Made by a program: the position numbers and the translations under genes. A model generated the notes under the pieces. It did not search any database. It saw only the letters and a list, made by a program, of their open reading frames with translations, and was not told the DNA's origin. This document shows positions 45,999 to 54,958 of a stretch of 64,000 bases of DNA, one piece after another (the stretch's first letter is position 1; each line of letters opens with the position of its first letter). The stretch comes from Vibrio sp. 16 (GTDB lineage: Bacteria > Pseudomonadota > Gammaproteobacteria > Enterobacterales > Vibrionaceae), in assembly GCF_963681195.1 (NCBI RefSeq), contig NZ_OY808997.1, positions 1,054,001 through 1,118,000 of the forward strand, in the 5' to 3' direction.

Positions 45999-48452
45999 TT
46001 ATAGCGATTCCCTCAATGACTTCATGGCGGTCCCGCGGATCATTCGTAACACTGGTATTGCACCGGCAACAACCAAAGACATCATCGCTAGCAGGCCCGT
46101 TTGCAAATACGCACTTGGAATAAATTGCAGCTCTAACGTCCAACCAAACGACTGCTTGATAATAATATCGACGACTAAATTCGCTAAGGCTATCCCTAAA
46201 GGCATGGCAATCAAAATAGACACGGCACCAAAAACAAAGAGCTGTAAGCTTCCCATTAGGACGAGCTCCCGTCCCGACATTCCCAAGCACCTCAACACTG
46301 AGATGTGTTTTTGACGCGAGACTTCCCCTGCAATCGTGGCAAAAAAGATACCGAACACAGCAATCACCAATGTGATGTTGCCTAGCGTATCTGCGATAGA
46401 GAAAGTTCTATCAAAAACCCGCATCGCTTGCTTGTGGATGTGGCTGTTATCGAAAATGCGTTCAGAGTCGATTCTAAATACAGACTCCATCCGGCGTTTC
46501 AATCCCATAGGGTTGACGCCGTCATTCAACACCGCACCAAGCGCAACGCTGCCACCGCCTGCAAAAGCGTAGAGCCAATTACGATGTGACAAAAGCACTT
46601 GATTGTAAGGGTTGCCGTAATCGTAGTAGACACCCACGACTTGCCAGCCTTGCCCTAACCCTTCTGCAAGGTCAACATAATCACCTGGCCTGATATCCAA
46701 CTTGAGAGCCATCGATTCACTGATCATCACGCCTTTCGAATGGTGCAAATGGTACCAATAGTTTGGCACACCTAATTTTACCGTCAGCGCTTCGAGTTCA
46801 CCTTCTGATGCCCCAGTGCTAACCACTTGTAATGGCCCTTTTAAGGTGTTGACCTCTTTTTCCCAACGCCACCACACTTTGTCGACTTCAGGCTGCTTAC
46901 TCAGCCAAGTACTTACACGAGCGGCAGCGTTGGTGTTTGGATAAATATAAAGATCTGCGGCTAAACGCTGGCTCAACCATTTATCCGTTGTATCACGGAA
47001 ACTGCCAACCATAGTTTCAACACCAATATTGGCCGCCATCGCAAGCATAAACGCCATGGTAGCCACACCGCGATAACTCATACTGGCAGCCGCATCCGCG
47101 AAGAACCAACGAGCTTTTACCCACCTTAATGAGTAAGAGAACCCATCAAACACTTTCCACACAAGGAAAGGGGTAAATAGAGCGACGCTAAGTAACATCA
47201 ATGCAATGATGACAAAGCCAGACTCTTGAGTCTGAGGAGCTTGATAGATCGCAATCGCAGCAACACATAGTGCACATGCGAGTAGCGCTTGAATCGTAAA
47301 CTCAGTGCCCGCAAAACGCATCAACGACAAGCGTGTTGTTAAACGAATTGGTTGCGATCGAAGCAAGCGAATCAGTGGCCAAGCGCAAGCCACAAACGCC
47401 CCAATCAATGAAAGGTAGAGGCTATGAAGACTTGAACTTAAGCTCCACTTCAAAGCCAATCCGACGTTAGCATTATAAAGATCGCCCAAACTGGCTGAAA
47501 CCGCAGGAACCAGTTGATTGGCTAAGAATAGTCCTAACACGTTGCCGCAAACCCAACTCACCACCACAAGGAAAATCAGTTCAAGCAACAGCGCTTGAGC
47601 GAGCTGCCATCCAGATACACCGGTTTGACGGAGAATTCCAACCAATGGCTGACGTTGAACCAAAGACAACGACATCGCTTGATAAAAAATGAACAGGCCA
47701 ACCAAAAAGGCTAGCATCCCCATCGCGCTCAGATTCATATGAAACGCTTGGGTCAAGGACTCGAGTTGAGTACGAGAACTACGGCTTAGCTCCATACCAT
47801 TTGGTAAAGAGGATTTCAGTCGAGCCAGTTTAGCTTCTGGCATTTCACCGCAAGCAATAACCGATATACCAGAACGACGCTCCAACATGCGCAGCAGCGA
47901 CATATCCGCGATGATGCGCGTGCCATTCAACATACCTTCGGTGTCGACGAGGATTGGCCCTAGCTTACTGGCATCTTCTAAGCGAATAAAATCCCCATTT
48001 CGCCACTTCATATGATCCGCGAGATCTTGACTAACCAATACTGGGTACGGTGGACGCATCAACTTAAGCGATGCGATGTCCTTCAACATCTCACTATCTT
48101 GCATCTTGAGCATGGCAACGGGGTCAATACCCACTAACACGAGATCGGCACCCTGCTCGGTATGAACTCTTAAGCTTTCAAACGGTGCGCACTGGTGGAA
48201 GCCATCACGACGCAACTGGACATAAAATCCTTGAGGGATCTTGTTGGTCGTATGTTTTGGACGAATACGGTATGGAAGAGGGTTGGAAAACAGCTTTTCG
48301 CCATGCTCATAGCTTTGTTTTGCATGGTTGTTAATCGAGCTCACACCAACAAGGAGTGAAACACCCAAAGTGAGGCCAAGCCAGACAAGGAGGATTTGAA
48401 AAGGATAGCGTCTGTAATGGCCAAGTAGTGCTTTAACTACGGGCCATAACAT
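45999..48452 (-). CDS. ABC transporter permease, FtsX/MacB-like
   Basis: A large permease of 817 residues; ATG 48452 follows AAGGAGG and lies within the end of the ATPase gene (20-bp overlap). It has an N-terminal helix with an extracytoplasmic domain, then two blocks of FtsX-type helices (the first about residues 230-360, the last about 690-810) with another extracytoplasmic domain between. This duplicated form resembles LolCE-like or AttFG-type exporters rather than importers. It is followed after 1 bp by the lipocalin gene. Confidence 0.87.
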   Translation of the reverse strand: MLWPVVKALLGHYRRYPFQILLVWLGLTLGVSLLVGVSSINNHAKQSYEHGEKLFSNPLPYRIRPKHTTNKIPQGFYVQLRRDGFHQCAPFESLRVHTEQGADLVLVGIDPVAMLKMQDSEMLKDIASLKLMRPPYPVLVSQDLADHMKWRNGDFIRLEDASKLGPILVDTEGMLNGTRIIADMSLLRMLERRSGISVIACGEMPEAKLARLKSSLPNGMELSRSSRTQLESLTQAFHMNLSAMGMLAFLVGLFIFYQAMSLSLVQRQPLVGILRQTGVSGWQLAQALLLELIFLVVVSWVCGNVLGLFLANQLVPAVSASLGDLYNANVGLALKWSLSSSLHSLYLSLIGAFVACAWPLIRLLRSQPIRLTTRLSLMRFAGTEFTIQALLACALCVAAIAIYQAPQTQESGFVIIALMLLSVALFTPFLVWKVFDGFSYSLRWVKARWFFADAAASMSYRGVATMAFMLAMAANIGVETMVGSFRDTTDKWLSQRLAADLYIYPNTNAAARVSTWLSKQPEVDKVWWRWEKEVNTLKGPLQVVSTGASEGELEALTVKLGVPNYWYHLHHSKGVMISESMALKLDIRPGDYVDLAEGLGQGWQVVGVYYDYGNPYNQVLLSHRNWLYAFAGGGSVALGAVLNDGVNPMGLKRRMESVFRIDSERIFDNSHIHKQAMRVFDRTFSIADTLGNITLVIAVFGIFFATIAGEVSRQKHISVLRCLGMSGRELVLMGSLQLFVFGAVSILIAMPLGIALANLVVDIIIKQSFGWTLELQFIPSAYLQTGLLAMMSLVVAGAIPVLRMIRGTAMKSLRESL

Positions 48453-49104
48453 GAAGCTGTCCTCCTTGAAGACGAATCTTACCTTCCATGTGGGCAGCGA
48501 CTCGCTCACTATGAGTCACCAGTAAAAGCGTGCATTCAAGTTGCTTAGTTAACGAGGTAAGCAATCGCATTACCGCTTCGGCGTTGCGTTCATCGAGACT
48601 TCCGGTCGGCTCATCGGCAAGCAGAATTTTAGGTTCCATATACAAAGCGCGAGCAATCGCAGCGCGTTGCTGTTGCCCACCAGAGACTTCCTCTGGGTAG
48701 CGGCCAAGCAATGGCATAAGATCAAGTGCGGAAAGGATTTGACGCCACAAACCTTGATCTTCAGGTAAGCCTTTAAGTTGACGACAAAAGCGAATATTGT
48801 CAGCAACATTGAGTGTAGGCAGAAGGTTAAACTGCTGGAAAATAAGACCAATGTTGTTTCGTCTATAAGCCGTTCGTTTGCTTTCAGAGACTTGATGCAT
48901 AGTGAAATTTGGGAACAATATCTCGCCAGAGTCGACCGTGTCTAAACCTGCAATTAGGTTGAGTAACGTACTCTTGCCTGAACCACTTTCTCCCATCAAA
49001 GCGATTTGCTCACCTTGGGTTAAAGACAACTCAGCACCTTGTAAAACTGGGTGAAACTCACCACCATCCACATAGCCTTTACTTAGGTCTGTTAGTTGAA
49101 GCAT
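48433..49104 (-). CDS. ABC transporter ATP-binding protein (LolD/MacB family)
   Basis: A 223-residue ATPase from the ATG at 49104. Walker A is GESGSGKST, the Q-loop is LIFQQFNLLPTL, the signature is VSGGQQQRAAIARAL, Walker B is ILLADEPTGSLDE and the H-loop is VTHSE. It groups with LolD/MacB-type ATPases that drive mechanotransmission by FtsX-type permeases. It is the first gene of the three-gene operon ending in the AttH-like protein. Confidence 0.93.
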   Translation of the reverse strand: MLQLTDLSKGYVDGGEFHPVLQGAELSLTQGEQIALMGESGSGKSTLLNLIAGLDTVDSGEILFPNFTMHQVSESKRTAYRRNNIGLIFQQFNLLPTLNVADNIRFCRQLKGLPEDQGLWRQILSALDLMPLLGRYPEEVSGGQQQRAAIARALYMEPKILLADEPTGSLDERNAEAVMRLLTSLTKQLECTLLLVTHSERVAAHMEGKIRLQGGQLHVMARS

Positions 49105-49226
49105 CAAAACTCTCGAAAACAAAAAATTCGGACTGTGAATCTACACTAATTCGCCGTAACTAGGAAGCATTTTGGATACTAGATCACAAGATATGCATCG
49201 AAATGCAATAAGTTATCGCTCTATGT

Positions 49227-50597
49227 CTAATTTTCGATCAAATTACGAATCCACTTGCGCGTGGTCATTCTATAGACAGAGCCAAACCATTTGAGCAGCT
49301 CTTCCGTCAAAAACAAAAGATAAATCCACTCTGGCGACCATCCAAGACCTATTGCAGTAAATGCTGCTAACGGAATGCCAATCAACCACTGAGCGACAAG
49401 GTCTTGATATAGACAAAATTTGACATCGCCACCAGCCCGTAACACCCCCACTATCGTCATCATCGGAACGGAGCGCAGGACAATCCCCAGACTCAATACC
49501 AGCATGAACTTTTCAGAGAGCGCGCGCGTTTCTGGCGTCAAGGCGCTAAACGAATCTAGCACTATCCCTTGCAGCAAATAGAGTAAAAATGCCACGCAAA
49601 TCCCTACTAAAAGGCTAAGAATCGTGACACCTAACGCTTGGTAATAGACTTGCTCATAATTTTTTGCGCCAATTTGGTTCCCCACCAGCACCGCCGCTGC
49701 GTTGGACATGCCAATTAACAGTGCAAGAGAAATGGATTCGACTGGTGTCATAACTGACAGCGCGGCCAAGCCTTGCACCCCTGATTGCCCTAAAATAGCG
49801 TGATAGGCAAACAACCCACCAGCCCAAGCGAGGAAGTTAAAAGTGGTCGGCAAAGAGAGCTTTAGGAATTTTACGATTCGCGGCCAATCGATGACATTTC
49901 GAAGGTCAACCAATCCAAAAGCAAGCAGGTGCTTACGAATGTAGAGGTAGCTAAATAGGGTAATCACTTCAATCGCGCCACTTAAAACCGTCGCGATAGC
50001 CGCCCCTTTAATGCCCATTGGGGGAACACCAAATTTACCGAAAATAAGTACCCAGTTAAGAAATACGTTCGACAAAATTCCGATGCCACTAAAAAAGGTA
50101 CTGACGCCTGGTTTATGCATCGCGCGTAAACCAACCGCCATACTTGCCACACAGGCAACCGCAAACATACTGACCGACGTAATCACCAAGTATTCAGCAC
50201 CGAGAGCAATAACGTTTTGATCGCTGGTTGCCAAGCTCATAATTTGAGTTGGGAAGAGGATAAATAAGCCAGCAGTGAATGCAGCAAACAAACTCGAGAC
50301 TAGCCAAGTCAATGCGGTACTTTCGCGAACCCCTTGCTTATCCCCTGCTCCCCAATATTGAGCCGTAAGCAGTGCACCACCCGTTGTTACACCAACGAGC
50401 ATGATGGTTGTAACAAACGTCGCCCGTGCAGCCACACCAACCGCCGCGATCTCTGCTTCACCGAGCTGACCAAGCATAAGGACATCGACCAAACCACGGC
50501 TCGAGAACATAATACTTTGTAGCGTGATGGGTAACGCGATCGCGATTAAGCGGCGAATAAAATCGCCTTTAGTGTGGTATAAAACATTTGAGAGCAT
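49227..50597 (-). CDS. MATE-family efflux transporter
   Basis: A 456-residue inner-membrane protein with about 12 helices in two MATE halves. LIAIALPITLQSIMFSSRGLVDVLMLG is the first helix region, with conserved MLGQLGEAEIAAVG after it, and LSVMTPVESISLALLIGMSNAAAVLVGNQIGA marks the second half. MATE pumps of vibrios (the NorM family) expel cationic drugs with Na+; the substrate here is not known and the sequence is not NorM-like enough to name it. It is a single-gene unit. Confidence 0.9.
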   Translation of the reverse strand: MLSNVLYHTKGDFIRRLIAIALPITLQSIMFSSRGLVDVLMLGQLGEAEIAAVGVAARATFVTTIMLVGVTTGGALLTAQYWGAGDKQGVRESTALTWLVSSLFAAFTAGLFILFPTQIMSLATSDQNVIALGAEYLVITSVSMFAVACVASMAVGLRAMHKPGVSTFFSGIGILSNVFLNWVLIFGKFGVPPMGIKGAAIATVLSGAIEVITLFSYLYIRKHLLAFGLVDLRNVIDWPRIVKFLKLSLPTTFNFLAWAGGLFAYHAILGQSGVQGLAALSVMTPVESISLALLIGMSNAAAVLVGNQIGAKNYEQVYYQALGVTILSLLVGICVAFLLYLLQGIVLDSFSALTPETRALSEKFMLVLSLGIVLRSVPMMTIVGVLRAGGDVKFCLYQDLVAQWLIGIPLAAFTAIGLGWSPEWIYLLFLTEELLKWFGSVYRMTTRKWIRNLIEN

Positions 50598-50701
50598 AGG
50601 GCGTTACCGATTCACAACAACAGTATGATAAATGGGAAATTTTAACTGTTTATTATATGATCAGTTGAATATCTAAACCATCAATTTTAGAGAGGCAATG
50701 G

Positions 50702-52135
50702 ATGAAAAAAGTGCTTGTCCTTGGAGCATCCGGTTATGTCGGTTCGCAACTGTTATTTCAGTTGTGCGAAAAAGGGTACCATGTCACCGCTGCCGCTCGA
50801 CAAATTGATTATTTGTCTGCACGAATCACCCCTCATCAAAACTTGAACATTTGCTATTTGGATCTTGCCGATCTCGATGCCACGCAAGCCTTAGTGCCTC
50901 AGTTTGATTTAGTCTATTTTCTTGTCCATGGCATGGCACACGGCCACGATTTTCTTGACTACGAACTCTCCCTTGCCGAAAACTTCAAAACGGCATTGGA
51001 GAACAGTACGGTGAAGCATGTCATTTACCTAAGCGCAATTCAGCCACAGACGGGCAATTCTGAGCACTTGAAAGCTCGGCGCATGACGGGCGACATCATT
51101 CGTCGTTCAGGTGTGCCTATTACGGAACTTCGTGCCGGCGTCATTATTGGTCCCGGTTCCGCCGCTTTTGAGATCATGCGTGATTTTGTCTATAACATGC
51201 CGATACTCGTGACGCCAAAGTGGGTAGATTCAAAAGCCAACCCTATCGCCTTGCCAAATCTCAATCACTATTTGCTCTCACTTGCTGAAGAGACGCCGAC
51301 GGAGAATACACTCTATGAAGTCGGGGGGCCCGACACCCTCACCTATCGAGACCAGTTCCACGTGATTAGTGACGTCATTAAAAAGCCAATAAAGCTGTGG
51401 TCCACGTCTCTACTTACTCCATCCATGGCCTCGAAGTGGTTAGGCGTGGTTACTTCCGTACCTTCGAGCATTGGAGCAGCGTTACTTTCAGGACTGGAGC
51501 ACGATTTTATCGCTGACTCCACTGCTATTCAGCAGCGATTCCCTCAACCCCTTATTTCGTTTAGAGAAATGGTGAGCAATAGCATTGCTGCAGAGGGAAC
51601 CTTTGTTCGAAGCGAAGTTTGGGGATTTGACCCCGCTGCACTAAAACGCTGGCAAGCGGGTTATGGCTATTACCCGAAGCAAACCGGAGCAAGCATCGAA
51701 ACCTCGCTTTCAAGTGAGCAGCTGTGGAAAGTCGTCCGCCAGATTGGTAGTAAAAAAGAAGGGTACTTCTTCGCTAACTTACTGTGGCGCACACGAGAAT
51801 GGCTGGATATTTTCTTTGGCGGACAGAAACCGATTCGCCGCTCTCCTCCAGGTCCAGAGCTTCAAGTCGGTGACTTCATTGATTCTTGGAAAGTGATTCG
51901 CTGTGAACCTAATCGATTCATATCCCTGCTATTTGGCATGAAAGGACCTGGCTTAGGAAGGCTTGAATTCACCATTGAAGATCTAGGAGAAAAACGAGTC
52001 TTAAACGTGACCGCTTGGTGGCACCCGCAAGGGTTGCTCGGATTGCTCTATTGGTTTGCCATGATGCCAGCGCATCTGTTTATCTTTAAAGGGATGGTTA
52101 AAGCCATTGTCCGTAAAGCAAAAGAGCTCCAGTAA
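50702..52135 (+). CDS. NAD(P)-binding protein with C-terminal DUF2867
   Basis: A 477-residue two-domain protein. Residues about 1-290 form an atypical SDR/NmrA-like Rossmann domain with VLGASGYVGSQLLFQL at the nucleotide loop. Residues about 320-475 are a DUF2867 domain (lipid-binding START-like) with RSPPGPELQVGDFIDSWKVI and TAWWHPQGLLGLLYWF. The combination is common in proteobacteria but has no established function. The promoter region is divergent from the MATE gene. Its stop codon is inside a terminator hairpin. Confidence 0.8.
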   Translation: MKKVLVLGASGYVGSQLLFQLCEKGYHVTAAARQIDYLSARITPHQNLNICYLDLADLDATQALVPQFDLVYFLVHGMAHGHDFLDYELSLAENFKTALENSTVKHVIYLSAIQPQTGNSEHLKARRMTGDIIRRSGVPITELRAGVIIGPGSAAFEIMRDFVYNMPILVTPKWVDSKANPIALPNLNHYLLSLAEETPTENTLYEVGGPDTLTYRDQFHVISDVIKKPIKLWSTSLLTPSMASKWLGVVTSVPSSIGAALLSGLEHDFIADSTAIQQRFPQPLISFREMVSNSIAAEGTFVRSEVWGFDPAALKRWQAGYGYYPKQTGASIETSLSSEQLWKVVRQIGSKKEGYFFANLLWRTREWLDIFFGGQKPIRRSPPGPELQVGDFIDSWKVIRCEPNRFISLLFGMKGPGLGRLEFTIEDLGEKRVLNVTAWWHPQGLLGLLYWFAMMPAHLFIFKGMVKAIVRKAKELQ

Positions 52136-52148
52136 TAGGAGCTCTTTA
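52121..52148. terminator. Terminator spanning the stop codon
   Basis: AAAGAGCTCC and GGAGCTCTTT form a perfect 10-bp stem with loop AGTAATA. The stem includes the last codons and the TAA of the DUF2867 gene, and may also end the convergent operon. Confidence 0.75.
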
Positions 52149-52156
52149 CGTTAGGC

Positions 52157-52819
52157 TTACTGCGCTTTGAAGCTAAGCGGAATCTCCGCTAAATGCTCGC
52201 CTCGGTTATCAGGGTAAACCAAGTATTCACCATGATATTTCACGTTAGACTTATAGTCGGTCACTTTGTGAACCATAAACCCTGCTGCCGATGCCTTTTC
52301 AATAAAGTCAGCGTGATGGCCTCTTACAAACCAGTTCATCGGTTTGATCATCACTTCACCGTCAAAACAGCTTTCACACTGCTCCGTACACATCGCTAGC
52401 GAGTTCGGACCTTCAGTAAAGATCTGAATCTTTCCGCAGTCGACCAAGGCTTCTGATGTTGTCACTTCCCAGCCCTGCTCTTCCATCATGTCAATGAACG
52501 CATTGATCTCATGATCTTTAATCACGCGATCTTGTTGACCTTCAGGAAAGAATTGAGCGTAGTATTTTGAGATACGCTCAAAGGTCATCATCAAGCCTGC
52601 ATCATTACCTTTTGAGCGTCCCATCTTTTGCCAGCGGATGAGATCACCACTGACAACACGAGGAAATCGTTGAGCTTTGATCGCTCGCGTTACCCAGCGC
52701 AACAAGTACAAGTTGTTTGCTGCAGGCGCATTCACCGCTTTACCAGATTTGTGCTCGGCAGCCAGTTCAGCGAGCGCGGTGTTGACTAATTTTTGAATTT
52801 CAATCGTGTATTCAGACAT
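52157..52819 (-). CDS. DUF2913 family protein
   Basis: A 220-residue soluble protein of the DUF2913 family, found mainly in vibrios. The ATG at 52819 shares one base with the stop codon of the upstream bcr-like gene (TAATG), so it is translationally coupled to it. It is helix-rich at the N-terminus, with LRWVTRAIKAQRFPRVV, and carries a cluster of cysteines (MCTEQCESC) near residue 145 that could bind metal. Function is unknown. Confidence 0.8.
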   Translation of the reverse strand: MSEYTIEIQKLVNTALAELAAEHKSGKAVNAPAANNLYLLRWVTRAIKAQRFPRVVSGDLIRWQKMGRSKGNDAGLMMTFERISKYYAQFFPEGQQDRVIKDHEINAFIDMMEEQGWEVTTSEALVDCGKIQIFTEGPNSLAMCTEQCESCFDGEVMIKPMNWFVRGHHADFIEKASAAGFMVHKVTDYKSNVKYHGEYLVYPDNRGEHLAEIPLSFKAQ

Positions 52820-54024
52820 TACGCCTTTCTTCCAAATATCCAATATAACGCGGCAGACAACACGGAACATGCAGTCATTGTTGTCACCATAGGCCAAGTT
52901 GCTCCACCGGGCATAAACGCCACAATGGCACCCACAATGGAACCCGTACCAAATCTCAACGTGCCAGCAAGTGATGACGCCGTACCCGCCATGGTTGGGT
53001 AGCCACTGAGTAGCAGCCCCATCGAGTTACTGCCTATGGTCGAAATCGTACCAATAAACATGACCACGAAAGGTACTGTGCCCCATAAGCCTAGGTCAAG
53101 TAACCAACCGACAAAAAGCCCCAAACCGGCGATTAACTGAACAGCCAGACCAAAACGAAGCATGTTGTGGGAGCCGACTTTCTTTACCAAGCGGCCATTA
53201 ATGCTTGTCATGATGATCATGGCGATAATGTTTAGCCCAAATAAGTAGCCGAATTGGTCAGGACGGACACCATAGATATCAATATAGACAAACGACCCCG
53301 CGGTTAAGAATGCGAACATACCAGAGAACGAAAATGCCCCAGAGAAAATGAGTCCCATCGCTGTCGGATTCGCACACAATCTAAAGTAATTGCGCATCGT
53401 CGTTCTAAAGCGCAGAGGCTGTCTTTTCTCCGCACTGAGCGTTTCTGGGATTTTCCAGACCACCAGCAAAATGACGATTGCCGCAAACCCAGCCAGAATC
53501 CAAAAAATAGCACGCCAGCCAAACCACACGGCAACGTGTCCCCCCACCATAGGGGCTACCAGTGGCGCGACTGTCATTACCAGAGTGACAAACGACATTG
53601 CGCGGGCAAAGTCTTCGCGATCAAACATGTCGCGCACCACCGCTTGAATGATCACCGCAGCGGCAGCGCCTGCAAAGCCTTGAGCCGTACGTACCCAAGT
53701 GAGCGCTTCGATTCCCGTGGTGGTCGCGCTGACCACAGAAGCGATACCAAAAAACAGCACACCCAGTAACAGCACTGGGCGGCGTCCATAACTGTCAGCT
53801 AGTGGGCCATGAATCAACTGGCCGATAGCAAAGCCCGCGGTATAAGCGGTTAATGTAATTTGAACAGCACCTTCCGCGACCCCAAGATCTTTTGCGATCG
53901 TTGGCATGGCAGGTAGATACATATCAATCGCGAGCGGTGTTAATGCACCAATCGCCCCAAGAATAACGAAGATAAGAAAATTGATTTGTGGGGTGCTGGT
54001 TTGCTCGACTGCAGAATTAGGCAT
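52819..54024 (-). CDS. bcr: Bcr/CflA-family multidrug efflux transporter
   Basis: A 12-helix MFS drug/H+ antiporter of 401 residues; the ATG at 54024 follows AGGAG, and the track's longer start has no support. TPLAIDMYLPAMPTIAKDL marks helix 1 and GPLADSYGRRPVLLLG is the MFS motif A loop of the Bcr type. E. coli Bcr gives bicyclomycin and sulfathiazole resistance. The bcr-rsuA-radD order matches E. coli. The DUF2913 gene follows with a TAATG overlap. Confidence 0.9.
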   Translation of the reverse strand: MPNSAVEQTSTPQINFLIFVILGAIGALTPLAIDMYLPAMPTIAKDLGVAEGAVQITLTAYTAGFAIGQLIHGPLADSYGRRPVLLLGVLFFGIASVVSATTTGIEALTWVRTAQGFAGAAAAVIIQAVVRDMFDREDFARAMSFVTLVMTVAPLVAPMVGGHVAVWFGWRAIFWILAGFAAIVILLVVWKIPETLSAEKRQPLRFRTTMRNYFRLCANPTAMGLIFSGAFSFSGMFAFLTAGSFVYIDIYGVRPDQFGYLFGLNIIAMIIMTSINGRLVKKVGSHNMLRFGLAVQLIAGLGLFVGWLLDLGLWGTVPFVVMFIGTISTIGSNSMGLLLSGYPTMAGTASSLAGTLRFGTGSIVGAIVAFMPGGATWPMVTTMTACSVLSAALYWIFGRKA

Positions 54025-54183
54025 AAGACTCCTACTCGGTTGCGTTAGATATGCAGCGTCCGTGCTGCAACCAAACAGAAACAAAAGACTCGCATCCGCG
54101 AGCCTTGAACCGATCTATATTCAATCAAATTGATAAAAATAACTAGTTCCTATTTGGAACTAAACTATTTCCTATAACGAGCA

Positions 54184-54885
54184 TTACTTCCAAACAGAGT
54201 CTACTTCCTCTTCCGTTAGGTAGCGATATTCACCCGGTTCAAGCGAATAATCGAGCTCGATAGCACCAATACGTTCACGGTGCAGATGCTCTACTTTATT
54301 GCCCAAGGCTGCAAACATGCGTTTTACTTGGTGGTACTTGCCTTCCGTGATGGTCAGTAGCAGTTCGTTTTCATCATGGTTGACCACTTCCATTGTTGCA
54401 GGCAATGTTGGCTCTTTTTCATTGCGAAGTTCAACGCCTTGGGCGAGTTTATCCGCGTAGTCGTCCCCGATGGGGTCCACCAGCCAAACACGATACGTCT
54501 TTTCACACTTATGCTTAGGTGACGTAATACGGTGTGACCATTGACCATCATCGGTAATGAGCACCAAACCCGTAGTATCAACATCCAATCGACCTGCGAA
54601 ATGAAGATCTTCCATTTTCACTTCATCAAGCAACGCGAACGCCGTTTGGTTGAAACCATCTTCATGCGAGCAAACAAAACCATCCGGTTTAAACAGCATA
54701 ATGTAGCGCGGGCCAGGCTTTTGAATTTCGCGTCCCTGCCACTCAACAACACACGCATCGGTAACTTTAAACGCACCACTTTTTTGCATAACGTCATTGA
54801 CCGTTACGTCGCCACTTTTAATGATTTTTGTTGCTTCTTTACGTGTCGCACCCAGTGCATCACACAAATATTTATCTAAACGCAT
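54184..54885 (-). CDS. rsuA: 16S rRNA pseudouridine-516 synthase RsuA
   Basis: RsuA of 233 residues from the ATG at 54885. It has an N-terminal S4 RNA-binding domain (MRLDKYLCDALGATRKEATKIIKSG) and a pseudouridine synthase domain whose catalytic Asp is in GRLDVDTTGLVL. It modifies U516 of 16S rRNA during 30S assembly. The gene is divergent from radD, with 73 bp between starts, as in E. coli. Confidence 0.93.
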   Translation of the reverse strand: MRLDKYLCDALGATRKEATKIIKSGDVTVNDVMQKSGAFKVTDACVVEWQGREIQKPGPRYIMLFKPDGFVCSHEDGFNQTAFALLDEVKMEDLHFAGRLDVDTTGLVLITDDGQWSHRITSPKHKCEKTYRVWLVDPIGDDYADKLAQGVELRNEKEPTLPATMEVVNHDENELLLTITEGKYHQVKRMFAALGNKVEHLHRERIGAIELDYSLEPGEYRYLTEEEVDSVWK

Positions 54886-54958
54886 GAATACCTCATCTTT
54901 GTTAGGTGGGGTATTATAGTGCGACTGCCACAAATAGTTGAGCTATTTCACACAATTT

